Positions 34,612 to 42,555 of a stretch of 64,000 nt of DNA are shown in pieces (position 1 is the stretch's first letter; each line of letters starts with the position of its first letter). A program made the translations under genes and the position numbers. The stretch spans positions 36,405-100,404 of the forward strand of contig CALMYQ010000201.1 of assembly GCA_937873655.1 (NCBI GenBank), written 5' to 3'. This stretch comes from an uncultured Lewinella sp. (GTDB taxonomy: Bacteria; Bacteroidota; Bacteroidia; Chitinophagales; Saprospiraceae). A model generated the notes under the pieces. It ran no database searches. It was not told the origin of the DNA and saw only the letters and a program-made list of their open reading frames with translations.

Positions 34612-35681
34612 TCCCGGGCCGCCAGAAACGTCCCCCAGTCCAGGAGGCCGATGTCGGAAGCGTGGCGCGCGGCTTCAGCGAAATTGGTGACCAACAGTAC
34701 TTCAACCCCCCAGGTCTCGGCGATCAGCTTGCGGATGCGGCGGGCTCTTCGCCTTTCCAGCACGTCTCTTATATAAATGGCTTTGATCCGTTTGGGGTAT
34801 TGCGCCGCCACCTGCAGGTATATATCCGCGTCCCGTTCGCCGCTGTCTCCGATGAGCACAAAATCGAGCTCGGGGTAGGTTTCTATGATCCGGAGGATGG
34901 TATCGAGCTTGTGCCCGTGGTAACCGGGCGGCCGGTTTTTGTAGGAGATCCCAAAATCCCGGAGCAGGATAGGGCCTTTGGGCAACCGGTTGAGCCGCAG
35001 GAAATCGTCCAGGAGGTCGTACAGGTTCCAGGGGCTGTTCGAAACGTAAAAAAACGGGTTTCGGGCGAAGGCGTCCGATGCCAATGCCCGATAAAAAGCG
35101 CTTACTTCCCGGAAAGCCCGCCGGGTAATCGCATTCTTCATGAAGGTCAGGTACAGCATCTGGATCTTGAGCCGGGAAGTCACGGCGGAATACAGCACCG
35201 TGTCATCGATATCGCTGATGACGCCGAAACGGGCGGGACCGGGAATGCAGATCTCTGCCTGCACCTCCTTTACATCCGGGTTATCGGGCAGGCCAACGGT
35301 GTATTTGTAGAAAGGATCCTGGTAACCTACAGACAAGGCCGGCAACAGTGCGGTTTCAAATTTGAAATAACCTTCCTGGTCGGTCCGGATATTGAATAAC
35401 CGTTTGCCGATTTTCAATTCCAGGGGAACATCCGCAATTTCATCGCTGTTGAACCGCTTCAGCGTATTCATGAAATTGTGCCAGAACCGGTCCTTCTCGC
35501 GGAAGCGGATCCCTTTGTCCTTCAGCACCCTTCCCTGGATAAAGACCCAATCGCGGCGACCAAAAGTGCGATATGGCTGTATAGCGACGGGGGAACTGCC
35601 GGATAATCCCGGCTTTACCTTGTGCCGGATCCGGTCCCAAAATCTTCCTATTCTATTAAGGGCGCCCCCGAAAAAAGACAT
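34608..35681 (-). CDS. App1-like phosphatidate phosphatase (DUF2183) family protein
   Basis: The 357-residue protein has the HAD-type motif DIDDTVLYS (D157, D159, T161) in the centre, then NPFFYVSNSPWNLYDLLDDF and FVLIGDSGERDADIY, the last giving the Mg-binding Asp pair. Yeast App1 dephosphorylates phosphatidate and diacylglycerol pyrophosphate. The same chemistry is likely, but the substrate of bacterial members is not settled. Residues 1-150 form a beta-rich N-terminal domain. No signal peptide is seen. Its stop is coupled to the NIF3 half-gene. Confidence 0.88.
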   Translation of the reverse strand: MSFFGGALNRIGRFWDRIRHKVKPGLSGSSPVAIQPYRTFGRRDWVFIQGRVLKDKGIRFREKDRFWHNFMNTLKRFNSDEIADVPLELKIGKRLFNIRTDQEGYFKFETALLPALSVGYQDPFYKYTVGLPDNPDVKEVQAEICIPGPARFGVISDIDDTVLYSAVTSRLKIQMLYLTFMKNAITRRAFREVSAFYRALASDAFARNPFFYVSNSPWNLYDLLDDFLRLNRLPKGPILLRDFGISYKNRPPGYHGHKLDTILRIIETYPELDFVLIGDSGERDADIYLQVAAQYPKRIKAIYIRDVLERRRARRIRKLIAETWGVEVLLVTNFAEAARHASDIGLLDWGTFLAARE

Positions 35682-35787
35682 GCATGCGGTCTTAAATCGG
35701 GGAAAGATACGGAGATTTTACGGATCGATTAATGGATTGAATCGATCGGTCCGGTCAGATTGATTTTCGGATTGGTCCGGGTTTGGT

Positions 35788-36189
35788 TCAGCTCTCTTTC
35801 GAGACCTGCGCTGCCTTGTTCGGGTCGAATCTGACCACGATATGAATCCATAGGGAGCGCGAGAGCCGGAAAACCGCGACGAACAGCAAGGCGCAAACTG
35901 CCAGCAACAGGCCGAATGAAGCGCCTGTACTCCACCCCAGTCCCCAGTGGAAAAACATGACGAAGCCCAGGCAGAAGAAGCCGGTAAAAATGTAGGAGAG
36001 GAACATGGCGCCGTAATAAAAACCGGGTTCGGGCATGAAATCCTCACCGCATTTCTCACACTTCGGGTGCATGTCGAAAGGCTTGCTGAAGGAAAAGGTC
36101 GGCGTGGTGAACAAGTCCCCTTGATGACACTTCGGGCAGGTCATATTGAAAATGCTGGCAGCGACGCTTTTATTTACTTTTTTGGCCAT
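35788..36189 (-). CDS. DUF983 membrane protein with zinc ribbon
   Basis: The 133-residue protein has two zinc-knuckle pairs, CPKC at 18-21 and CEKCG near 44-48. Two hydrophobic segments follow (YIFTGFFCLGFVMFFHWGL and FGLLLAVCALLFVAVF). This layout defines DUF983, which is often encoded next to respiratory or lipid genes. Function is unknown. It begins 7 bases after the fatty-acid-hydroxylase gene and is surely cotranscribed with it. Confidence 0.88.
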   Translation of the reverse strand: MAKKVNKSVAASIFNMTCPKCHQGDLFTTPTFSFSKPFDMHPKCEKCGEDFMPEPGFYYGAMFLSYIFTGFFCLGFVMFFHWGLGWSTGASFGLLLAVCALLFVAVFRLSRSLWIHIVVRFDPNKAAQVSKES

Positions 36190-36196
36190 TTGGACG

Positions 36197-37219
36197 TTAT
36201 TTTTCTGACTTAAAACCGTGTAAGTTCTGTTGAATAAAGGTAGCCGGAAATTCCTCTACCCCCGGGAATCCCAGGCGGATATCCCTTCCCTCACGGGGAA
36301 TGTAGGCTGTGCCGAACAGATAATCCCAGATAGCCAGGGTCAATCCGAAATTCACCCCGTATCGCCGGCTTTCCGGCAGGTCGTAAGCATGGTGCCAGAT
36401 GTGCATTTCAGGGCTGTTGAACAATTTGCGCATGACCGGGCCCAGTGCCAGGGCGCCGACTGCGGCGGATGCCGCCCAGATTCCCCATTTTGCCGCGACG
36501 GAAGCGCCGTCGAACAGGTGGACGTCGAGCAGGCTGTTGGCCAGTACGATGCCGATCAAAGCTCCCACTACCCCACCGGAAACATACCCGGGTACCGTAA
36601 TGTTGGCGTGGTTGAAATGCCCCCAGGCCAACGCAAATATATGGATGATAAAAAAATCGTACAACCCGTATCCCAAAAGCGCCAGCGGAAGGTATTCAAG
36701 GGTCCGGTAAACGATATTTTCCATCCAGTGGTAGCGCAGTTGCGCCGCAAAGCCCATTTGGGCTACCGAATGATGCACTTTATGAAATTCCCATAGCCTC
36801 GGCGACCAATGGAGCAACCGGTGGACCCACCACTGGATAAAATCGCGGATCACCATCCCGATCAGCAGTACCGACCAGTAAGGCAGGCTGTTCAGCGGAT
36901 TGGACGCCTTGAGGTTGAACCCGGAAACGGCCAGGATCCCGTTGTTGAACAGGTTCACCACCACATTCGACAACGCGTTGTAAATAATGAGTGAGAACAA
37001 GAAAAAGTTAAAGAACATATAAAAGGCATCCAGCCAAAAGTCCTTTCGCGGAAAAGGCTGCTTTTTGCGCCATGGAACGATCACTTCGAGGACCAGGAAA
37101 AAGACCGATACCAGGATCAGCCAATAAAAATAATTGTGCCAACCCGGGTGGGTGATTTCCTTCCACAGGTAATCCGCGTAACCTTTATAGCTGTTGACGA
37201 TCAGGTCCCAATAATTCAT
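36197..37219 (-). CDS. Sterol desaturase / fatty-acid hydroxylase family membrane protein
   Basis: The 340-residue protein has several membrane segments. The di-iron histidine motifs of the superfamily are HRLLH, HKVHH and HIWHH, plus GHFNHAN. The enzyme would use O2 to hydroxylate or desaturate a membrane lipid. Substrate is unknown. Bacterial members act on fatty acids, carotenoids or ether lipids. DUF983 follows after 7 bases. A TATTTTTG box lies in the upstream gap but without a -33 partner. Confidence 0.9.
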   Translation of the reverse strand: MNYWDLIVNSYKGYADYLWKEITHPGWHNYFYWLILVSVFFLVLEVIVPWRKKQPFPRKDFWLDAFYMFFNFFLFSLIIYNALSNVVVNLFNNGILAVSGFNLKASNPLNSLPYWSVLLIGMVIRDFIQWWVHRLLHWSPRLWEFHKVHHSVAQMGFAAQLRYHWMENIVYRTLEYLPLALLGYGLYDFFIIHIFALAWGHFNHANITVPGYVSGGVVGALIGIVLANSLLDVHLFDGASVAAKWGIWAASAAVGALALGPVMRKLFNSPEMHIWHHAYDLPESRRYGVNFGLTLAIWDYLFGTAYIPREGRDIRLGFPGVEEFPATFIQQNLHGFKSEK

Positions 37220-37303
37220 CGTATTTCATCCGCTTATTCAGGCTGCAAAAATAGGTTAATCGGCGGTAATTTATCTGTGACCTGTGTCACCCAGCGGAAA
37301 CTC

Positions 37304-37334
37304 TTTGATTTTTCCGGGTCCTTTTCTACATTTA
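37304..37334 (+). promoter_or_regulatory. Promoter of the Clp-like ATPase gene
   Basis: TTTG (37304-37307), exactly 19 bases, then TACATTTA (37327-37334) matches the Bacteroidota consensus except for the last base. The ATG at 37342 is only 8 bases after the -7 box, so the mRNA would be almost leaderless. Confidence 0.65.
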
Positions 37335-37341
37335 CAGCCGT

Positions 37342-40300
37342 ATGAGTTTTCCCATTTCGATTCCGTTCTACGCCTTCAAACTCCGGTTGCATCCGGGCTC
37401 GCATGTCTTTGCTCCGATGAACGACCTGGAGGCGGTCCGTCTTGAGCCCAGCCTTAAGAAACTGGCTGAGAAATACGGAGAGAAGCTCCAGACCGAAGTG
37501 CTCAATCACGGCGAGTTTTATCAGGTGCTGGAAGAATACAGGAGCGGCGTTTTTACGGAGCGCGAGCTTGATCTGCATTTTCCGGCATCGAAGGACGGTT
37601 TTTCCTACCCGGCATTCGAGTTCTGCATTCCGGTTTTCATCACAGAACAGTCGCCGGCCGGGTGGTGGGGAATTGCCCCTACCCTGGGCGTCACTGCGTT
37701 CGGCAAGGATGAAGAGACCCTTGTCGGCAACCTGGAAGGGGTTATCCGGCTTGATTTTGTCCGGAAAGACCGGCTGATCGCCGTCCAGGAGATCGTTTCG
37801 GCCATCTGGTTCGAGTCGGTAACCATCCGGCAATCCAGGTTAAAATTGCAGGCCCATAGCCTGACCGAGCTGGAAAAGATCGCCCAGGAGGAGCATTCGA
37901 ACTGGCTCAGCCAGGTTGCCCAGCCGCTCGCGAAATCGCCGGGTCAGCTCGCCTACGGGTATGAAAAGGAACTGGCCCAGCTCAGCGAACTGTTGCGAAA
38001 CAAATTTAACCGGAACGCCCTGATCGTAGGTCCCAACGGTTCGGGGAAGACAACGTTGATCTGGGAAGCGGCCCGCAACCTGAAAAAATGGAACGTACGG
38101 GGCGAAATCTGGGAAACTACCGCCAGCATCCTGACCAAGGAGCTGACCAAGGATACCGGCTGGCAGCACAACCTTGGTTTTTTGTGCCGCGAACTGGCTG
38201 ACCGGGAAGACCTGTTGTTTGTCACCAACCTCATGACCCTCTTCGAAGTGGGCCGCTACGAGGGCAACAACGTCAGCATGGCCGAATTCCTCTATCCATT
38301 TCTGAGCAGGGGCGAGGTCAACCTGATATCGGAATGTACGGAGGAGGAGTTGGCACAGATCGAATTGCGGGCCCCGATGTTTACCGCCTGTTTCCGCATT
38401 ATCCGCCTGGATCAACCCCGCGACGGTGAACTGGAACAAATCATCCTGAACAAGGTGCGGGACATTGCCGGCGCCAGCAAGATCCGGCTTGAGCAGGAGG
38501 CGATCCGGGAGACGATCCGGCTGACCCGCCGGTTCAACCCTTATGCAGGCATGCCCGGCCAGCCTATCCGGTTTCTGGAGAGCATCATTCTGAACTGGAA
38601 GGGCGGGTCGGATGTCCCCATCAATCAGGAGGTGGTCATAAGGCATTTTTGCGAGTCCTCCGGGATTCCCGAACTGATCGTCAATCCAAACCGGCCGTTT
38701 CTCATTGACCGGATCGCCGATAATTTCAATCATCAGGTTTTCGGTCAGGCTGAAGCAGTCAACAATGTTGTAGAAGCCATATCGGCCGTTAAAACCGCGC
38801 TGACCAGGACGGGAAAACCCATTGCCTCGTTTTTATTCCTCGGCCCGACGGGGGTAGGCAAAACCGAATTGGGCAAGGTGTTGGCCGAGTTCATGTTCGG
38901 GGCGCGCAACCGGCTGGTGCGATTTGACATGAGCGAATTCGGGAACTACCACAGCGTATTGAGATTAGCCGGAGCCCATCCTTCGTCGGAGGGTTTGCTC
39001 ACGGCGGCCGTAAGGAAGCAGCCTTTTTGCGTTTTGCTGTTCGATGAGGTAGAGAAGGCCCACCCCACATTCTTCGATTTGCTGCTGCAGATCCTGGGTG
39101 AGGGCCGGCTTACGGACGGCAACGGGAAAACGGCCAATTTCTGTTCCTCCATTATTATTATGACCTCAAACGTGGGGGCCGACCGGCAGATGCAGGCGCC
39201 GATCACCTTCGGCAAGCAGCAGGACTCCGGGCAGGTCGCCGCCGTTTACCAACGCGCTGCCGAGCAGTTTTTCAAACCGGAATTGTTCAACCGGATCGAC
39301 CGGATCACGCCTTTCCTGCCCATTGGGCAATCCACGATACATGAAATTGTCGGAAGAGAGCTCCGGTTGTTCTACCAAAGAGAAGGGATCAAATACCGCC
39401 GGCTGAACCTGAAGATCCGCCCTGAAGTGGTCAGCTGGCTGGCGGAGCAGGGGTTCGACCCTAAATTCGGCGCGCGGCACCTGCAAAGAACGCTGAGGGC
39501 CAAATTGATCCTGCCGCTTGCAAGCCAGCTCAACCTGTTCGAAGCGGAAGAGCTGCTGAATGCGGAAATCTATCTCGACAGCCGGCAATCGCTGGCATTT
39601 GACCTTTCATCCGATTCCGAGAGCCTGGAAACCTGGATCGAAGAGCTGGAAAGGCAGAATTTTGCAGAGTATGCCAGCAATCTCAGGCGCAAAATGGCCG
39701 CGCTGAAAGCGAGCCCGCTCTACATTCAGTTTCGCCGGGATCTGGACAGGCTCGAAGCCCTGAAAGCCGACAACCCCGAGCGATTCTGGAAGGATGCGCC
39801 CAAGGCGGAATGGTACAATACCTTATCCCGCATTGAAGAAGAAGCCCAGTTCCTGCACCAGGATATCATTGAGAAGGAACGGATGCAATGCATGGCCTGT
39901 CTGGGACAAGGAGATTTCCTGGAAGACCCGGAGGCTTTGCTCGGCGCCTGGAAATCCCGGTTTTTCGCCTTTCAGGTCCGGTTGTACTCTACCGTTTTTG
40001 TGGAGGAAAACCACTGTTTTCTGGCCGTCTTCGGAAAAGATCCGGAGGGGCCTTTCAAACTGTATAACCAAATCCTCAAAACCGGAAACTGCAAAATAAA
40101 TTATCAATCCGTCTGGTTCGACCCTGGAAATCCGGAAAAACAGGGTAAACAGCTTGATGATCCATCGGGGGAGCATAGCAATGCGTACAACCTGAGCAAC
40201 TGGATGGAGAACGAGCGCGATTTCCTGAAAAAACCGAGACCGGCAAGTCAGTTGTACGGCATCGTTTTCAGAATTGAAGCGCCTTGCGCCTGGCTATACT

Positions 40301-40590
40301 GGAACAAAGAGTCCGGATTTCAGGAATGGACCATGCCCGACGGTCAGCCCGGCCGATTTTTGGTTGTTTCGAGCCTGAACGATATTGTTCCCTCCTGGGG
40401 GATTCACCGGAAGGAAATCTACCAGAAAGCCGCTGTTCGCCGCACCGTCATGGATTTCACCATGTCAGATAAAACCCTTCCGATCTCCGGCGGCTGCAAG
40501 CCCGAAGAGCGGGCCGGGGTGCTGAAATACGAACTGGACATCCAATTTGAAAATACGCTGGAGCGGGAGATTTTCAAACCGGAGGTTTAA
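37342..40590 (+). CDS. ClpA/B-like double AAA+ ATPase with degenerate first ATPase site and novel end domains
   Basis: The 1082-residue protein has two AAA+ modules. D1 (about 200-420) keeps Walker A GPNGSGKT (230-237), but its Walker B position reads LLFVTNLM (291-298) with no acidic pair. D2 (about 455-760) is intact: Walker A GPTGVGKT (501-508), Walker B VLLFDEVE (564-571), sensor-1 MTSN (607-610), arginine finger ELFNRID, and sensor-2 FGARHLQRTL. The normal ClpB N-domain and the M-domain coiled coil are missing. Residues 1-190 are a beta-rich domain I do not recognise, and residues 760-1082 are a further unknown domain that includes QCMACLGQGDFLED. It is probably a specialised unfoldase or remodeller. 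No IGL/F tripeptide for ClpP docking is apparent. Confidence 0.82.
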   Translation: MSFPISIPFYAFKLRLHPGSHVFAPMNDLEAVRLEPSLKKLAEKYGEKLQTEVLNHGEFYQVLEEYRSGVFTERELDLHFPASKDGFSYPAFEFCIPVFITEQSPAGWWGIAPTLGVTAFGKDEETLVGNLEGVIRLDFVRKDRLIAVQEIVSAIWFESVTIRQSRLKLQAHSLTELEKIAQEEHSNWLSQVAQPLAKSPGQLAYGYEKELAQLSELLRNKFNRNALIVGPNGSGKTTLIWEAARNLKKWNVRGEIWETTASILTKELTKDTGWQHNLGFLCRELADREDLLFVTNLMTLFEVGRYEGNNVSMAEFLYPFLSRGEVNLISECTEEELAQIELRAPMFTACFRIIRLDQPRDGELEQIILNKVRDIAGASKIRLEQEAIRETIRLTRRFNPYAGMPGQPIRFLESIILNWKGGSDVPINQEVVIRHFCESSGIPELIVNPNRPFLIDRIADNFNHQVFGQAEAVNNVVEAISAVKTALTRTGKPIASFLFLGPTGVGKTELGKVLAEFMFGARNRLVRFDMSEFGNYHSVLRLAGAHPSSEGLLTAAVRKQPFCVLLFDEVEKAHPTFFDLLLQILGEGRLTDGNGKTANFCSSIIIMTSNVGADRQMQAPITFGKQQDSGQVAAVYQRAAEQFFKPELFNRIDRITPFLPIGQSTIHEIVGRELRLFYQREGIKYRRLNLKIRPEVVSWLAEQGFDPKFGARHLQRTLRAKLILPLASQLNLFEAEELLNAEIYLDSRQSLAFDLSSDSESLETWIEELERQNFAEYASNLRRKMAALKASPLYIQFRRDLDRLEALKADNPERFWKDAPKAEWYNTLSRIEEEAQFLHQDIIEKERMQCMACLGQGDFLEDPEALLGAWKSRFFAFQVRLYSTVFVEENHCFLAVFGKDPEGPFKLYNQILKTGNCKINYQSVWFDPGNPEKQGKQLDDPSGEHSNAYNLSNWMENERDFLKKPRPASQLYGIVFRIEAPCAWLYWNKESGFQEWTMPDGQPGRFLVVSSLNDIVPSWGIHRKEIYQKAAVRRTVMDFTMSDKTLPISGGCKPEERAGVLKYELDIQFENTLEREIFKPEV

Positions 40591-40593
40591 TGA

Positions 40594-40732
40594 CAGTTGT
40601 CAGTTGTCAGTTGGCAGTTGACAGTTGTCAGTTGTCAGTTGTCAGTTGTCAGTTGTCAGTTGTCAGTTGGCAGTTGACAGTTGGCAGTTGTCAGTTGTCA
40701 GTTGTCAGTTGTCAGTTGTCAGTTGTCAGTTG
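40594..40732. repeat. Heptanucleotide tandem array (CAGTTGT), about 20 units
   Basis: Seven-base units CAGTTG(T/G/A) run almost without break between the stop of the Clp-like gene and the stop of the DUF6438-like gene. The TGA stop of the latter lies within the array edge. The array resembles the short heptameric tandem repeats described in cyanobacteria and other bacteria. Degenerate copies occur near 44090 and 50590. Confidence 0.92.
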
Positions 40733-41448
40733 CGGGAATTCAGGGTTTTGTTGAACTCGGCGCTATGGACATCCGGATCCTGCCGGACCCATTTCAGCAT
40801 TTCGTTGGGCGGGATGATATCCTCATTGAAAAAGAACAGCCAGAAATTGCCCGGGATATCCAGTTTTTTCAGTACCCGCATTTCCTGTTTGGCGTACTGG
40901 CGCACCCATGCGTTGCCGTCGACATTGCCGTCCAGCTGAACGATGAGTTCGTTGCCGATTGTTCCTTCCGGCAGATCTGATCCCGGTTTTTCCTTTTGCT
41001 CCCATTCACCTGTATTGGCCAGGTCATCGAGCATTTCTTCAATTTTCATCACGTCATCGGGGCGACCGTCCTTGCCGATGATGGTTTTGGTCCTGTCGCC
41101 CTCGTAATAATGCAGGGTAACGGTGGCCAGGTCGGGAATCTGCGATTTAAAGGCATCCGGGTATTTCCACAGGTCGGCGCCGGTGAGGGTACTTTTCAGT
41201 TTTTCCAGGGCCGGTTTGCCGATATCGCGGATGTAGAGGCCTTTTTTGTCCGTGAAGCGTTCGCCTTTGTAAGCGGCGATGCCATTATCATAAACGGTGA
41301 GGGTGAAGACGGGGCATTGGCCGAAGCAGGGGCCTTTGCTCATTTCCACAACTTTCTTCAATTCGTTCAGATTGGTGTTTTTCACGGTCAGGCAGCCGGT
41401 CTGGAGAGCAAGCCCCAGGAACGGCAGCAGGAGGGTGAGTTTTCTCAT
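40726..41448 (-). CDS. DUF6438-like lipoprotein
   Basis: The 240-residue protein has a signal peptide and lipobox ending LQTGC (Cys19). The motif MSKGPCFGQCPVFTLTVYDN and GIAAYKGERF matches the DUF6438 family of Bacteroidota surface or periplasmic proteins. Function is unknown. The C-terminal region is a second small domain ending PDVHSAEFNKTLNSRN. The stop codon falls in the heptad array, so array slippage could alter the C-terminus. It is 28 bases downstream of the OmpA-like gene. Confidence 0.8.
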   Translation of the reverse strand: MRKLTLLLPFLGLALQTGCLTVKNTNLNELKKVVEMSKGPCFGQCPVFTLTVYDNGIAAYKGERFTDKKGLYIRDIGKPALEKLKSTLTGADLWKYPDAFKSQIPDLATVTLHYYEGDRTKTIIGKDGRPDDVMKIEEMLDDLANTGEWEQKEKPGSDLPEGTIGNELIVQLDGNVDGNAWVRQYAKQEMRVLKKLDIPGNFWLFFFNEDIIPPNEMLKWVRQDPDVHSAEFNKTLNSRN

Positions 41449-41476
41449 AGATCAGGTTTAATGCGCAATAATAGGG

Positions 41477-42463
41477 TTATTCGTTGATGATATTGTATAA
41501 TTCGTCCAGTTTCGGAGACAGAACGATCTCGGTCCGCCGGTTTTGGGCCTTACCGAGCGGGGTATTGTTGGAGGCCACCGGCGCGTAGAATCCCCTTCCG
41601 GAGGCGATTATCCTTGCGGGGCTTACATTATACTGGGTGAGGACCTTGACGACCGAGGTAGCGCGGAGGACGCTCAGGTCCCAGTTTCTCGAAGCGGTCC
41701 CGTCGGTATCGGTATGCCCCTCTACGGTAATGTCGATATCGGGATTCTTGTTGAGGGCATCGGCAACCTGTTGAAGGGCTTTTTTGCCTTGCCAGTTGAT
41801 CTCATCGCTGCCGCTGCTGAACAGGAGATTCTGGCTGAGGGACAGGTAGAGTTTGCCGTTCTTCTCGGTTACGGAAAGGTCATCGCTGGTAAAACCGGTC
41901 AGGGCCTGGTTGACGCTGGTGCGCAGGCTTTTCATTTTCTGCTCCTTCAAGGCGAGCATGGCCTGGAGTTCGGCAATTTTCTGTTCCTTATCGTTGAGGT
42001 TTCCCTTGGCTTCGGTGTAGTTGTATTGCATCACATTGAGGTCCTGTTCCTTTTGCTTGAGGTTATATTCCATCATCGCCAGGTCCCGTTCTTTTTTGTC
42101 GAGTTGGTTCTGCTGGCTGGCCAGTTGTTCCTGCAGGCTCAGGTTCTCATAGGAGGTATTGGTGATGATCTCCTTATTTTGGGAGACCAGTGCGTTGTAT
42201 TGACCGAGGACTTCCTGATAACTTCTGTTGAGCCCGACATTGGTGGCTTGCAACTGTTCCATATCCTGCATGAGGCGGCGGACTTCGGCGCCTTGTTCGC
42301 CCAGGTCCTCCTGGAGTTTTCTATTGGCGATGCGCAGCGAGTCGGCGGCCAGGGATTCCCGTTTGTAATAGGACAGGCTTTCTTCCATTTCGACGTTGTT
42401 TTTCTGGGGCAAACAACCTGAAATCAGCAGGGAAATAAGGATGAAATGCAAGGTGTGTTTCAT
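41477..42463 (-). CDS. OmpA-family peptidoglycan-binding lipoprotein with coiled coil
   Basis: The 328-residue protein has a lipobox ending ISGC (Cys17), and then a long coiled coil (about 25-190) with repeated Glu, Gln and Lys heptads. A C-terminal OmpA domain follows with DITVEGHTDTDGTASRNWDL and LGKAQNRRTEIVLSP. The Asp and Arg that bind diaminopimelate are in place. It should tether the outer membrane to peptidoglycan. It is divergent from the sulfatase and probably cotranscribed with the DUF6438-like gene (28-base gap). Confidence 0.93.
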   Translation of the reverse strand: MKHTLHFILISLLISGCLPQKNNVEMEESLSYYKRESLAADSLRIANRKLQEDLGEQGAEVRRLMQDMEQLQATNVGLNRSYQEVLGQYNALVSQNKEIITNTSYENLSLQEQLASQQNQLDKKERDLAMMEYNLKQKEQDLNVMQYNYTEAKGNLNDKEQKIAELQAMLALKEQKMKSLRTSVNQALTGFTSDDLSVTEKNGKLYLSLSQNLLFSSGSDEINWQGKKALQQVADALNKNPDIDITVEGHTDTDGTASRNWDLSVLRATSVVKVLTQYNVSPARIIASGRGFYAPVASNNTPLGKAQNRRTEIVLSPKLDELYNIINE

Positions 42464-42495
42464 TTTCTATTGGTTTTGAAGTGCAATTTAGGAAA

Positions 42496-42526
42496 TTTTT
42501 AAAAGAACGCTGATTTCTTATATTTG
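42496..42526 (+). promoter_or_regulatory. Promoter of the sulfatase gene
   Basis: TTTT (42496-42499), 19 bases, then an exact TATATTTG -7 box (42519-42526) lie 30 bases before the sulfatase ATG. The -33 box differs from TTTG at one base. Confidence 0.55.
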
Positions 42527-42555
42527 CAAAAAGTGCAAAACGAAAACCAATTCCA

